From Membranipora membranacea (Eukaryota; Bryozoa; Gymnolaemata; Cheilostomatida; Membraniporidae): a DNA stretch of 64,000 nucleotides. Both the position numbers and the translations under genes were made by a program. The stretch spans positions 11,966,001 through 12,030,000 of the forward strand of contig OU612075.1 in NCBI GenBank assembly GCA_914767715.1, in the 5' to 3' direction. The notes beneath the pieces are model-generated. The model ran no database searches. It had not been told where the DNA came from and saw nothing but the letters and a program-made list of their open reading frames with translations. Each line of letters opens with the position of its first letter. Within the stretch, counting starts at the first letter, position 1. This document shows, piece by piece, positions 1 to 14,100 of the stretch.

Positions 1-80
1 CCCAACCTTGGTGTCCAAATTCCCAACCTTGGTGTCCAAATTCCCAACCTAGGTGTCCAAATTCCCAACTTTGGTATCCA
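1..80. repeat. 21-bp tandem repeat
   Basis: A 21-bp unit beginning cccaaccttggtgtccaaat is repeated just under four times from the window edge, with a few substitutions (cctagg in the third unit, actttggtat in the last). On the minus strand it encodes a seven-residue NLDTKVG repeat, so it is probably a coding repeat of the partial gene at 1-580. Confidence 0.85.
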
Positions 81-580
81 TTTTCTTCATTTGTTCTCTG
101 CTTTCTTGTAAGGTCTGCGTCATTTCTGAGTCTTTCTGAGCTTCCTCCTTTCCTTTGACAAATACCGATTGGCGGCAGAATGCATATATTCCTGTGACTA
201 TAAAAGCCGCCAAACCCAACAGCAAAGCAACTTGCTCTAAACCATCTATTTTGTCCTTGACCTCTATTTTTCCATAAAAACCAAGTTACACCAGCGAGAT
301 AAACAAACCCGGACAGTCCGTTTTTAGCCAAGTCCCAAACATACCAGGCCCAATCTTTGGCCTCTGCACTCATCACCTTATCCAATACTCCAACCGATTT
401 CTTACTGCTTGCGACTTCGTTCTCTTCACCATTATCCTGCACTTGGTTCAATAGCGTTGATGTATTATTAACATCACTCTTCTTCTCGGTGTCTGGTGGG
501 TTGTCAACATCACCAGATTCACCTCTAGATGAAGGCCGCCGACGACGAGTTTCCATGGTAGATGAAGGTTGATTAGACAT
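1..580 (-). CDS. Partial membrane/coiled-coil protein gene, probably frameshifted
   Basis: The first ATG is at 578-580; a second in-frame ATG is at 554-556. The N-terminus (MSNQPSST, then METRRRR) is Ser/Arg rich, followed by an acidic stretch and a Trp-rich segment (WAWYVWDLAKNG). Near 258-265 the natural-looking reading moves by one base. In the shifted frame there is a clear hydrophobic helix (VALLLGLAAFIVTGIYAF, about 180-235), then a charged coiled-coil-like stretch and a NLDTKVG heptad encoded by the 21-bp repeat at 1-80. That frame has a TAG in one repeat unit (about 48-52). The original frame stays open to position 1 but loses the membrane helix. A 28-nt removal ending in TAG would also restore the frame, but such an intron would be unusually short for an animal. 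The family is not recognised. It could be a pseudogene, a sequencing error or a gene continuing off the window. Confidence 0.4.
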   Translation of the reverse strand, partial: MSNQPSSTMETRRRRPSSRGESGDVDNPPDTEKKSDVNNTSTLLNQVQDNGEENEVASSKKSVGVLDKVMSAEAKDWAWYVWDLAKNGLSGFVYLAGVTWFLWKNRGQGQNRWFRASCFAVGFGGFYSHRNICILPPIGICQRKGGSSERLRNDADLTRKQRTNEENGYQSWEFGHLGWEFGHQGWEFGHQGW

Positions 581-2123
581 CTCGTCTGGTAGCTGTACTG
601 GTAAGGTGAACAGTCGTAGCTTGTTTCAAAAATGGAAGTTAAAGCAGAAGCATATCCTTCTATAGTTTTTTTATGGTTGGTAATATTGCTTTGAATCAAG
701 ATAACAGACCTAGGGTGCACAAGACAGACCTGCCTTAAATAATAAAAGTTCAAATTTGTGGGATTGTATACCTCAGTACAAGTATTATTCACTTGCCTGC
801 TATTCTTCGACTGGCGACTCCAAATGAGTGATTTATGACAGGTCTTACCACCACTTGAATAGTGTTTATATAGAAGTGGGGGGGGGGGGGCGCAACACTG
901 ATAAGCATTCCCAGAAACAACCCAATAATAAAGAGGATTTTTAGCAGCAGTAAAATTTTACTGTAGCTAGTAGCATATTGATCTTTTCAGTCATTGACCA
1001 TTCAAATTTATCATCAAGGTCTTTAAAAGTTTAATGAAATTAAATATAAATCATTATCATAAATCATTCTTGATATCCAAATCTCAAATGATAAGCTAGT
1101 TAATATGAAAGACCTGGGTAACAACAATTGCAATTAGAACAGAAATAGAAACAAAACCAAAGCGCCCTCTCATGTTGCAGGAAACGGATAAAAGGTGCAA
1201 ACATTCAGAAAACTAAGCAGTGCCAAGTGCAAAACGACGCAGAAGGCCACACCTCTATTCCAATTCACACAGTAAACTCAGTAAAGTGAATCCCTGCACC
1301 ATTTTCAGCGTTGATACTTGCTACTGCTGCTAGATCGTCAATTTGTTTTCCTATTTGCTGCTGCAGTTGCTGAAAATTCCATAAAAAGCCAAAAGTGGCG
1401 ATTGACATATGAATAGTGAAGCTTACTTTCAATTATTGTATTTTGTAAATGAAATGTGTTGGTTAAAATTAAATATAGACTTCACCAAAGAATTTTTAAA
1501 TGACAAACAAATGGCCGTTTAAGTTAATGATCTAGAATTTTCATGATATTCTTATTCATCCACAATTACTGAAGCATAAATGATGACGATACTAACGTCA
1601 TGGTATGACATTGCACCATAAACCTAGACCGAGTTCAGTCCGTTTGCCTGCTCCAACTCCAAATGCAAGTCCAATCCAAGTGCTGCCGCAAAACCATCTT
1701 CTGATCTAATTGTCTATACCAGTGTGTACATTTTGGAAATAAAAGCCAAAGAAATGCCCATTGATTCATCTAATTTTGATCGGGGAGAATGAGACAAAAC
1801 TCAACCCCACAAACTTCCTGAAAAAAATGTCTCTGATTTGTGTAGTTGTGTGCTACTTTTTTGGTGTAAGACAACTGCAAAAACATTCTAAACCAGCTAA
1901 CAGCGAGCCTATTTTGAAGAAATCGACTAAAACATGTTGGGCTACAGCTGAAGTACAGCAGGTAAACAGTGAATGCTATTAAAATCAATTTGGTCTTGAA
2001 TTTACCGATACTCCCAGACAAATTGATATAATTTGCTAGAAAATGTAAATTGCTGCCATATAAAGCTGCATCCAAATCTAAAAGTGGATTCTCTTGCCTA
2101 CTTGAGAATTTCTGGGCCCAATC
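581..2123. other. Spacer between divergent genes
   Basis: No supported exon is seen. The stretch separates the minus-strand gene starting at 580 from the plus-strand gene starting at 2124, so it should hold both promoters, but I see no recognisable core element. A run of about eleven G lies near 878-890. Short open frames on both strands around 1760-2075 overlap each other and lack splice or domain support. Confidence 0.5.
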
Positions 2124-5100
2124 ATGATGTCTCCAAATGAAGGAGGAGTAGGAGACCCAATGCTTACAACAAGCTCATCATGTAGTGAATGTGAAGCTAA
2201 CAGACAGGTAATACTACCAGTTTATTTCTAGGCTAGTTAGGTTCCTTTTAGTTTTACACTCTACATTACTACGGTACGTGCTGGTAGGCATAGTGTATTA
2301 CAAATACTAATTGTAAAGTAATCAAGGAGTAATACCAGTTAAATTTTTAAATATATGGTAAATTAAACCAAGGAGTACTCCTTGCTTGATGAAATATGAG
2401 GATGAAATCCTCTGCACTCTTTATTAAGTCACAAGTGGCATTTACAAATCACCAACCAAGCCTCAAAGGCAAGTACAATCTGGGTTATAGGCATATAGGG
2501 ATAGAGTCAAACTCAGGCAGCTAGTTCAACATACACATATCATATAATGATAGGATGCACGCACTACCAATCAATTGGTGAATCAGGTTTATAAATTGTG
2601 GCTGATGTTGTTTCATGGGAATGGGCTCATGAAGACTCATAAGACATGTTGTGGGGCAGTCTTGAGACGTTTCAAGACAGCCTTGAGACGTTGTGAAGCA
2701 GTCTTGAGCGTTGTAGGACTGTCTTGAGGCCTAATGCATAGTAGACTCACACTACAAGCAAAAGGTTCGGGTTGATATTAATACATCCAAAGTTTTGATT
2801 TTCATGGAACTAGTGTACTCTGTGATTTAATGTTTTTTTAACTGTTTTGCAGAAGCTAAAAAGACTGGATGAGGAACATATCAAGAGATTTCTCGGGCTC
2901 AAGAAAAAGATAATCTCTACTGAGTAAGTATTATCATTAGAAGATTCTATGTTGATCAGATCAGATGTCTTGTCACATGTCACATCCAAAAGCATGGGCG
3001 GCGAAATTCGTTGCCTTAGTGGCGACGACGCAATATCTGCGCCAGGTTGCTCACTATTTGCAGGCAGGTCAGAGCACTCCTTGGGGCCAACTAAACCCAG
3101 TAGTCGATGGACCGCATGGGATTCGAACCCACCAACTTCAGCATTTACATGCTCTAACCAACTGAGCCACCTCCTACTCGTGTTGTGCAACTCCTACTTA
3201 CAGAAATTAAGGAAGAATCAACTGCAGTGCATTAAACATGAATTTTGATGATACTATGTAATCGGATGACTAGAATTTAGAATAACACATATTGGTTGCG
3301 TTGGCTCTGATTGAATGGGTCTCACTCCACCCAAGTAATCAGAGCCAACACATAATGGCTATTCTTTGATGGCACATAGGAACTTATCATCGTTTTTGAT
3401 ACCGTAATCCCTCACCTATAGATCGCGCGACCTATAGATCGCGCGACTTATAAGTGAAGGCGGCTATAAAAGAGTAGGATATAGACGCGACTATCATTTG
3501 AAGCATTTTTATATATAGATTGGACCAAAACCTATTACAGTCACTGAAGCTGAATAGCTCAGTGGTAGAGCGTACAACTTGTAAACATGGAGTTGTGAGT
3601 TCGAAACCCACTGAGGGCAATTTTTTTCCCAAAACTACTTAGTTCATTTGTAGTGAGTGTAGTGTAGTGAGTGTCTTATAGCTGTGGGGTGTCTTATAGC
3701 TGTGGGGTGTCTTATAACTGGAGCATTTTAATTTTTTTCTGAGGGGGATGATTCACTTATAAGTCCGGTGACTTATAGGTGAGGGATTACGGTACATGTG
3801 GTCGATGACAATCATTTATGCTCTAAAAATAATATTGGAACAATACAATCAACAATAAAAACTTTTGTCGCATGCGCAGTTAGTTACTACAGCACGCTTT
3901 TGAGGATTCAGTTAGTGTCATGGTCATGGTTGTCATGGTCATGGTGGTCGTCGTCGCTATTGGGGTCTTAAGTTCATCTCTAAAACAAATTTAGCCTGCA
4001 TCAAACTGACAGGCGCAAATGTGATAGAAAAATTGATAAATCACCATAGGATTTCTGTACAGTATACGAAGATTGCAGGGCTCCAGCAAAGACCCTGGTC
4101 ACCTAGACTACAAATCAACGTGATTTTATGGAATTATGATGCTTTGGCTCTATGAAGCAACAATCTTTGATCGCTTGAGGCTGATATATCATGGAAATCA
4201 TTTGGCTGACATCACTGTCTGTCTGATTAATCAATGTGTACTAAATCTCATGAATATGAACCCTATACCAAAGCAGTCTCGTTATAATCACCATTCACTA
4301 TCATCCTCAAGTGAGATTATAAATCTATTGTAGTTTACTGATAACTAAGTACAAAGCTCAGTGCACAGAGCTGAATATGTGCAGGAGTAAGCTTGACTCT
4401 GTAGTTAGCAGGATTAAAGCTCGGGACAAGTAAGTGACTGTAACATATTCTCGTCAATATCACAAAATAATACGTGGAAATAGTCAAAATACTTAGTTAG
4501 GGGCTACAGTCAGATCATCAGAGTATTTTATTGGGATAAGCTGCCGCCGAGCTACTAGGATCTGTTATAAAATATGTACATTACTCTAGCCCGGGGTTAA
4601 CTCTTGATCTAGTATAGTGTATGCAAATGCTTGTTGAAGCGAACTCATGTAAGTAGGGACTGTGTCTTTTATGTAAAACAGGGCAGAATGAATCGGGCAG
4701 AGGAATATTGTTAGCTTGATTAATGGTTATCAAGTACAGAGGATGAAAATTTTGCTCCGAGTTCGTTTGTAACATTCTACAAAGTGCATCAAAGTAGGTT
4801 ATATTGTGAAACACTACACCAAAACGAAGTCAGCCAGGGTACATTGAAGAAGTGCTGTGGCACGGCTAATATGTACTAATCATAAACATATAAATACTTA
4901 TATCGGCCTATATATATTATTATTTATTATTATGTTTATGGTACTAATATACCCACATCTCATTCTTTGCTTTTGCAGAGAGCTGCAGGAAGTGGAACAG
5001 AAATTACAGCAAAGTAAGCAGGAGAATAAGCAGTTGACTGATACCAAAAGTTTACTCCAGTCCAAGTGTTCTACATTAGAAAGTGAGGTCATCAGAAAGA

Positions 5101-8100
5101 AGGATCTGATTGTTTCATTAGAGGTAGGGAGAGGTTGTTTAATTCTCTCTTTTATCGCACTGCCCATGATGCCTAGCCAATGTGTTGGCTCTGATTGTCT
5201 TGTGCCAGGTGAAATGGTATTTTCCAGAAAGCACCTATTGTTATGTTTGTGTCACTAGAAGATGACACAAGCATTCTGCAACAGGACTGATTCACTGCAT
5301 CGTAAACTCATTGTCAATGCATAATCAATCTATAGTATATTTATAGTATTATCATAGTAATTTGGTAGTAAATTCATAGGAAATTCATCTATAATTTAAA
5401 GTAAATTCATAGCACATTGGTAGCATTTTAGTAGTTCTTTCATAGTAAAATATTCGTAGTTATTTCATAGTAAGTTGTAATGATGATTTTACACTGATTG
5501 ATTACATCACACAGGCCGTACAGAGACAGTCGACTATCTGCTCACAGAACTATGAGAAGGAGATCGATGAACAGAAAGGTCAGCTGAACACTATGCGAAT
5601 ACAAATGATGAACAGAAATAGCAAGTATGTTAATCCAGTAAATACATATAGTGATACATTGATACGTTAATACAAAACAAAAATACATTAAGTACATGAT
5701 AGAATTTGTTAGATAGATTAGTTTGTGAAAATTGTTTGCCTACCAGGTGAGAATCCTGATATAAACACCTCAATTTAGTTTTCTTGGATTATTTGTCTGA
5801 GTGGCAGCAGTAGTTTAAACTAACGCAGACACCGGTGTTAACATTGAGTCACATCAGAAAGTAGCTTATCAAACTCTAGCTTTGATTTACTTGTCTAGGG
5901 TATTTGTATTATGGAAACAGTGAATAATTGTGAACCACTGTTACTGCCCTACATATAATCCTTACCTATGATTTGGCATTAAAACCATGACGCTGATATC
6001 TTGCAAAATAACATGGTAACATGGAATTTTTTTGCATAAGAACTGTGTGCTATCTGCTCGGGTACATTGGCAACTGGCAAAAGCCGATTTATTCTAAACA
6101 CTACTGTCAGCAAATTCGAATGAAACTCGATACTTACCGCAGTTAAAACCACAAGTATCACTTTTTTAGCCTTATACAAATGTACAGCCTTGCCTTCATG
6201 TTCAAAATTATGTTTGTGTGCAAAACGTAAATATTCACAAACACATAATACATGTACTCTTTGTGAATATCGCAAAACAATTTTGTCTCACTAGCCTCGA
6301 CTCCGCCTATGACCTAATTACATTGGTTGGTTGATGAAAGAATGTTGTAGATATTATATGACTTGATTGTGATTTTGTAGAGGTGACGGAAAGCTGGCTG
6401 CTGTAACTGAGAGGCTTGAAAAGAGTAACGGTGAGCTGATAATAACATATCGATAAAATACACTACAGGATGAAATTTTTCATCACTCATTCAATAATTT
6501 TCGTTATTGCTAAGAATTAATTCTGCGTATCTTTAGATTTCGGTAAAGGTGGATAATAAATTTAGTGACATGGATTTCCATTAAAAAAATTCCAAAAATA
6601 AATGAAGAAGCTAGAAGTGATCGTCACTACTACACTATATCAGGGCACCTCAGTCCTATACACTGACTATCTATAACTGTTATGCTTTGTTCATATTTAG
6701 AAACAAATGCATCTCTAAAAGAAGAGCTGAAGAATCTGAAAGTAGAGCTTAAGGTAAATATATAAGAATGCAATATGTAATAGGAGTAGGAGGTAGCTCA
6801 GTTGGTTAGAGCGCCTGCCCTCAATTGCCCAAGCATTGGAGGTCTCGGTTTCGAATCCCGCTACGGTCTACCGACTACTGGGCTCAAATGAGAGCAACAT
6901 GGCGCCGATTAAGGCGGCTGCGCCCTTAAGGCACTGATATTTCTTAGTCTTCGGACCGAGACAAACATTTTAACCTAATTCATGTATATCCAGTACCATA
7001 AACCAAAATATAGTCACATAAATCCCTTACAACCAAATTCTGAAAATTATGTTTTGGGTTATCCTCTCTCTGACATTAAGAGGATAACTCTGGAGTTTAA
7101 ACTTGGAGTGATTATCCTTCTAATGGTTAAATATATTAAGTATACATGTTTTCTCTTTTCACACTGCTGCACCACAAGCTGAATATATTTCAGATTTGTC
7201 AAGTCTGTCTTACAGTTGCTAAGGCAAAGTAAATTTTCATTACAAATCACTCAAGCATAACAATCAATATATTCCTTTTTGTTTTTAGAAGCAAAAGTTA
7301 GATCATAACAAAGAGATAAAATCTCTTGAAAAAAAACTCAGCTCATCTCAAAAGACTCAATCCAGCCCTAGAAACAAGGCTAGACCCCAGAAAACAAGAG
7401 AATCAGTGTCGACAGAAACCGAAGCCAAGGATCAAACTATTGGCTCAAAGTCTGGTTTCAATTCCGATGAAGAAAATGACAATGAGGTAGGAATGTTAAC
7501 TCAGCAAGATAATAAAAAAATTAAAATATCATCAATACCTGCAACTAAAAATGAGGATCCGGCGCCCAATAAGAAGAGAGGAACAAAAAAGTCAACCAAT
7601 CAGCAATCAGCGGCAAATAAGAGACTAACTAAAAATAAATCCAGTAGCCTGAGCTCCAGCAGTAGCTCCAGTAGCAGTAGTGAGGACAGTGACACTTTTT
7701 CCTCTGATGATGGTGGCAATGATGGCACGGCTACGAAAGTAGATGGTAAGTATTGCCATATTCTAGCTCATATAACTGGCTTTTCACACCTTGCCTCAAA
7801 CCTCAAGTTCAGAATGTAAAACTGAAAATCCTAGCCATGCCTGATAGAACTAAAATAATAATACAATTGAATGTGCTGGTGAGCTCTTGAGTTGTAAGGG
7901 TGGTTGAAATCAGCTGTGACATGTCATTTATCCCACTATGGAACTTTTTATTTCCCATCAAAGTACTGAATATACATGAGGGTAAAAGTACTGAAACCAA
8001 ACAGGAGAAGTTGATATTTCTATGGTAGGATAGATGAGGGTAGAACTACTGAACAAAAACATATTTTGCGACATGTATGCGTTTCTCGGATGGTGACTGT

Positions 8101-11100
8101 GTAATTTTGATATTTGACAATAGGTCATGAAATATATTTATTAATGTTTTAGTTCGAAAGGAGTTGATGAGAATAATTAATCGTTCTAAGCTGCTGTCTC
8201 CACTCAGAAAAACACCACCTCATGTGTCATCACCCCGTCCCGACCCTTATCAAGGTGAGTATTTATGAAACTATGGGATCGCGAACACACAGAGTACAGG
8301 ATTCGTGAATGATCGAAAGACTTTTAATGAGTCTATGTCCCAGAGTAGCGTACCTCACCCGCGCGATTTGAGGGTAGTGAAAAGTCTCTCGATCATCTAG
8401 CAGAGATACATAGGCCACACAAATTCATCAATCCATTGAATGGTCTTATGTCATCATGTTACCTATTGTTACCTGTATTTATCCCGTAGGGGGGGGGGGG
8501 GGGGAAGCGGGGTTTAATTTTTACACCGACGTTGTTGCACTCATACTGACCGACAATATGATTAGGATTGCCTCATTGGTTGGTTTGTATAGCACCATGT
8601 TGTTTCAAAGCAAATTGTTGTGGCAAGGTTCATCAATTAGAAGGAGTGGTCCTGACTCCTACTGGTAACCTGAGACATGTAGTTTTAAGCTTGGCATTTA
8701 AGTCAATCGTTTTCTTAATTGACCATTTACAAATCATTCAAATGAACTGTGTGTTCACATGTCAATCGTATGGAAGCCTTCAGTAGGTTCACATTAAATT
8801 TAAGGGACAATACGCTCTTTCACTGGAGAAAAACAACAATTTTTTATAACTGTTTGTCCTCTGATTGCAATGTCTTTTTTTGCTCATCTAGTTTCAAATT
8901 CTGAACCTGGCGAGAAGCAAATGAAACCTGCTCAAGGAAGGAGAAAACTTAAGTCATTCTCACAAGCAGAAAAAGAAATACCACAACCTGAGGCAACAGT
9001 GAGTACCACATATTATTGAGAAGTCAAAGAATGTCTTATGGGCTGAGTGTTCGTACTAAGCCAACATATAATAGGTCTTGTGGATTTGCTGTTGTCATAT
9101 GCCAAAATTAATTCAACAAAGTCAGAACCACTGGTTTGTCTGGAGTGTACAAGGTATTGATGCATTATATAAAACTTGGCTTCCTCAAAAAGTTGTTCAA
9201 ATTAATACAATACCCATAGTCATCAAAAATGTGGGATGTGTATGTAGCATGTTTGCATCAAAATTCTGAAGAGGTCACAAAATTTCTAACACACCCTAAG
9301 AAACGGGGCTTATATTCACTTGTGGGTGTCAAAAAAAACTTTGGCTGCTCACTATATCTTAACTCCTATTCAAGATTCAAATCTCAAAAGCACTGACAAG
9401 CAAATATAAACTTAACACATCAATATATTCTAATACTGGTTGACTTTTCATTACAGGCATCAACAAGTGTTCATCACATAAATACATCCGGTGCGACATC
9501 TCAACACTCTGCAGACCTAACAACAACTCCGCAAATTATAGTCACTGACACATCTGAAAAATCTAAAACTGACAATAATGTTAAGAGTGACGGGAAAACC
9601 TCCATAACTACATCAAATCCACACCATACCCCTCACACCTTCTCAGAACTGATAGGTGATATATCCAGCAGTAGTGAAAGTGAGACTGAGGACCCTAAAA
9701 CTGTACCATTTACATCAAAGAGCTCAATTAAGGAAGCCGATATAAAGCCCGAAGCAAAGAACGACAGCAAAAACTTTGAGAAGAATAAAGAAGTTGATCC
9801 CGAAACCTTTGAGGAGCATGGCGCCGAAATACAAAGTTGTGCTGGACCTGAAAGGAGCCATGTAACTGTTGAGCAGAGTTTAATTGAAAATGATCAGTTG
9901 GTAGCTGATCAGAGGACAGGCGTACAAAGCGATAAAAGGGATAAGCCAATAGAGGTCGACAAAAATAAATCAAACACTACAAGAAAAAACATGGAGAGAA
10001 ACTCTGTTGAAATTAAGACTTCAGCATCAAGTGGCAATGCAAAAGTCACAACTGGAGGGAAGAGAAGCTTATTGCAATCAACGCAATCAACATCTAGCAG
10101 TGATAAAAAGGACCTGGCCACCAGGCTGAAGTCTATTCGACCTGTGAAAAGAGTGATAAGAAAGGCAGCCGCCGTTGCTCCAGAGTTAGATATTACATCT
10201 AGGAAGTATCCGATGCGAGATTCAAAAGCAAACACACCGGTGGTTAGCGATGAAGAAGGGGTAGATGACAAGAATAAGTCCAGTGAACAACAGCCAAATA
10301 TAGCTACTCTCTCAGAAGATGTTAGTGCGGCGACTAGTCTAGGTAAAAAGAGGATTGCTCGTGTACAGTCACTCCCTCAACCATTAGCTCCTGTGTCTAG
10401 GCAAGAGTCATCTCATGCATCAACCACGTCAGTAGCTCATGAATCTGCGACTAAAGAAGAAACATCCAGTACTTTGACGTTGTCAGCGGCACAAGAGTCT
10501 GATAAGACCAATAAAGCTGATGAAGATAGTATACAATCAAAGCTGGAACATTCTGATAGGCTTAGTTCTAATGACTTTGACAATCAAACTGCAGCTTCAA
10601 CTCAGGCTGAAACAACTAAACAAGAGATAACTATGAAATCCACCGAACAGGTTGAAGAGACATCAACAAAATCTGCTACAGCACCTACTGAGCCACCGGT
10701 GAAAAGAAAAAGGGGCCGGCCTAAAAAATCTGACAAGATAGCAGAATCTTCTCATGTTGAAACTCCTACTAAGCAAAATGATGAATCTGCAATAATAAAG
10801 GGAAATGTTAATGAGGAATCTAAGCAGAAGAAAGCAGTAAAACGTAGAAAGACGGGTGATGAACCCGCTGCCGTAGATGCTGTCGTTGGGGTGAGACAGG
10901 AAGAATCCAGTGAGAGCAAAGCTTCAACAAATAACACCAAGGCAACTGACCCAGCAGCTCAGTCAGATAAAGCTAAAAAGCGTGAGGAGCACAGAAATTC
11001 CTGGTTAACGAAAGCGTTATCAATGCGTGCAGACGAGGAGATGGTGTTATCAAATATGGAGAAAGCAAGTAATAAGACTGACTCTGCTTGGGATATTGCA

Positions 11101-14100
11101 CTGCAGGCATCAAAATGGGCTGCTGCCAAAAAGCGTGGTGAGATACCAACAGATGCAGTGCAGCCGGACTTTCAGGCAGCGGAATCTAAACCACGCAGTG
11201 ATCCACGGAAAGTGGAACAAAATAAGCAAGTTGTTACTGCCGTAGTGGTAGGAGACGCAGGAAAGGAATCGCTGGGTGGGCAATGTAGAAAATCCCCTAG
11301 GCTAAAACAGGCAAGTCACAAAACTATGAAATCCCCTACAAAGGACAGCAAGGAACAAGAAGACTGTGGGCATGCTATATCAAAAACATTTCGGGAGGAA
11401 ACTAAAGTTACAAAGTTAGTAGCGGCTACCAAACAAGATATGCCTGATGTTCGCAATCAGGAAGGAACGCCAATCGTTGCAGATGAATTATTTACAAAAG
11501 GAATTACGTATAAGGAAAAGAATATTGATGACAAAGATGTTGACCAACAGAATGAGACATCTGAGATTGTGGCTGTCACGCCTGCCACAAAATCTCCACA
11601 GATGAAACAAATTCCCATCAATGACAAGCTAGAGGTGAAGGGTCAAAAGAACTCAGACACTGAGAGTGCATCGGAATCAAACGAAGAGTCCGCAAAAATG
11701 AAGCTCAGAACAAGAAAAGTCATTAGGTCAAATCGAGATGACCAGACATCAGATTCCGAAAGTGAAATTGCTGCTCTTCCAACTCCTGCTACGAGGCGGA
11801 GCTTACGGACCAGAAGTACTAGTAAAGTAGAAGTCGAAACTTGTGATGCACTCTCTGATAAATCTAATGATTTATGCAGCGATTCTGGTACCCCAACACA
11901 ACCCAGACTCAAGCTTGATGTGTCTACTGACAGTCATACAGGAGCTGAATCACTCATCAAACCTAAATCAGCTGCTGGGATGAGAAAACCAAATATGGTA
12001 GGTAACACTCACAGCCGCTCTAAAGCAGAGGAACCAGCAAGCTCAGGCGCATCTGAAAAAAAAGTAATTGGGAAGGATGAGGACAGTGATTCTGAGGGTC
12101 TACCGGAGACCCCAACCACACAGACGCTGAGAAGAAAGAAAGCACCACCAGTGACCGATGAAACTGACAAAGGCATTGTAGACAGCACAGAAACTGATAT
12201 AAAATTAGTAGTTCCCGCTGCAATCCAGCCACCTAGAGGAACAAAATCATTCTCAAGGAAGGAGGCCTTATCGCTACCACCACCTTCCTTGAATCTGAGG
12301 AAAAGGAAGAACTCCGGTACTCCAGTGGGCAAGGTATACAATGAAGATGAGCAACCACCTCGGCGCAGAACAAGATCGTCTTCCCATATGCTGAGTGATA
12401 GCGAAGAAAGTGGAAACGTTACTAAACCTCTGGTTGGAGCAGAACCTGGGTCAGATCCTCAGAGTGAACAGAAGATGGAACAATCACTGAAATCTGGTGA
12501 GTTTGATGATTGAAAAATTGAATCCAATTGTACCATTTGGCTCACTTTCTTTTATTCTGCTATGACCTTTGGGTTATTTCAGTTTTGTGGACCTAGCCTT
12601 TTATCCAAATGTCAGTCAATGTGTTTCTTGCTCCAAGTCTTATTCAATTTTCTCTCTCAAATTGGTACAACAAAACTCAGATTAAACAAAATCAGAATAC
12701 ATTGCTTTTATAGTTACGACTCACTTCAAATTATTTTGAAACCCATTACATGGATTGATACATGTTTCAATTCGAAACCATGTTCGCTGAATTCAATAAA
12801 TTTGAATTGAATTTTATATTATGTCATGCAGTTTCAGTCAGTTACTCAATCTAACAGCAGGCTGAATAAATGCCTTCCAATAATAATAACTTTAAAAATT
12901 ATTCTTGTTACAGATACATTGCCCAAAGCAGATACCAAGTCTCCTGTGTCGCCCTCTGCTGACCAATCAGCAGCGAATGAGATTATCTCCCCTGCCTCGC
13001 CTGTAGAGATAGCGTCTCCACCTCAATCACCAATGTCTACCTCCGACACACAGTCACCCACTCGTCTATTTATATTTGAGGAGCCGACTGTCATCCCTAC
13101 ATCTCCTGATAAATCCGGCGTTGTGTACGTCAATATAGCTTCACCTGTTATACCTACTACACCTCCTAGAAGCCCGACCATAAGACAGATTTGTCTCAAT
13201 GATGAAGAACTTGTCAAAAATAGGTCACTAGATGAACAGACCAATCAGGTGCAGGCTCAGTGCCGTCACGCTGAACCAGCCAATCAAATTGAGATGGATT
13301 CAGCTGAAAAATCAAACGCTCTGAATGTAGTAAAGACAATAGATAAATCGATGAAAGTATTTGACAAAACAAAAGAGACGATAAATGAAGTCACATGTGA
13401 AGGACAATCGACTAATGAGGGAATAGCTGACATGGTCTCAACGCAAGAAGAACAGTCAACCGATAAGGCAAAAGTTGACATAGTGTCAACGCATGAGGGT
13501 CATTCAACCAATCAAGCAAAAGCAAAAATGTCAACCCGCGAAGGACAGTTGTCCAATAAGGGAAAAGATGTCATAGTGTCATGCTGTGAAGGACAGTTGA
13601 CCAATGAGGCAAAAGCAAAAGTAACAACACATCAAGGACAGTTGACCAATAAGGCAACAGTTGACATAGTGTCAAGCTGTGAAGGTCAGTCGACCAATGA
13701 GTTGAAAGCTGACATAGTGTCAAGCTTTGAAGGACAGTCAGCCAATAAGGGAACAGCTGACAAAGTGACAACAGACCAAGAAACAGATGAAGATACACCA
13801 TTGAGCAAACGTGTTCCAGCTTTTAATGGTAGGCCATCTAAACATGTAGTGCTTTGTGAGTAACAATATCTGGCTATTGTTTGAAGAAACAAGCATATTT
13901 ATAAATGAACCAAGCTAGACCCACCAGATGTGTTCATGTTTCGGCAACTGTTCCCAGTGGTTTTTTACAATAAGTTTCAAAATAATATTCAAATTCAAGT
14001 CTAAATAATAATGAGAACCCCTTACGCCCTGTCACCATCAAACCGTTATCCTTGCTCTGTGTACGCATATTAGAGTGGCTTTCTCAAAATGAAAGGAGAG

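Noticed and set aside
2810-3190. 126-codon minus-strand frame over exon 2 of the large nuclear-protein gene
   Set aside because: It covers a SINE and is antisense to a supported exon; it depends on a TTG start.
6785-6860. Functional tRNA gene
   Set aside because: A- and B-boxes are present but the anticodon arm has extra bases and the acceptor stem does not pair; it is the head of a SINE.
9909-10271. 120-codon antisense frame inside the 3040-nt exon
   Set aside because: It is a shadow of the coding strand in a low-complexity region.
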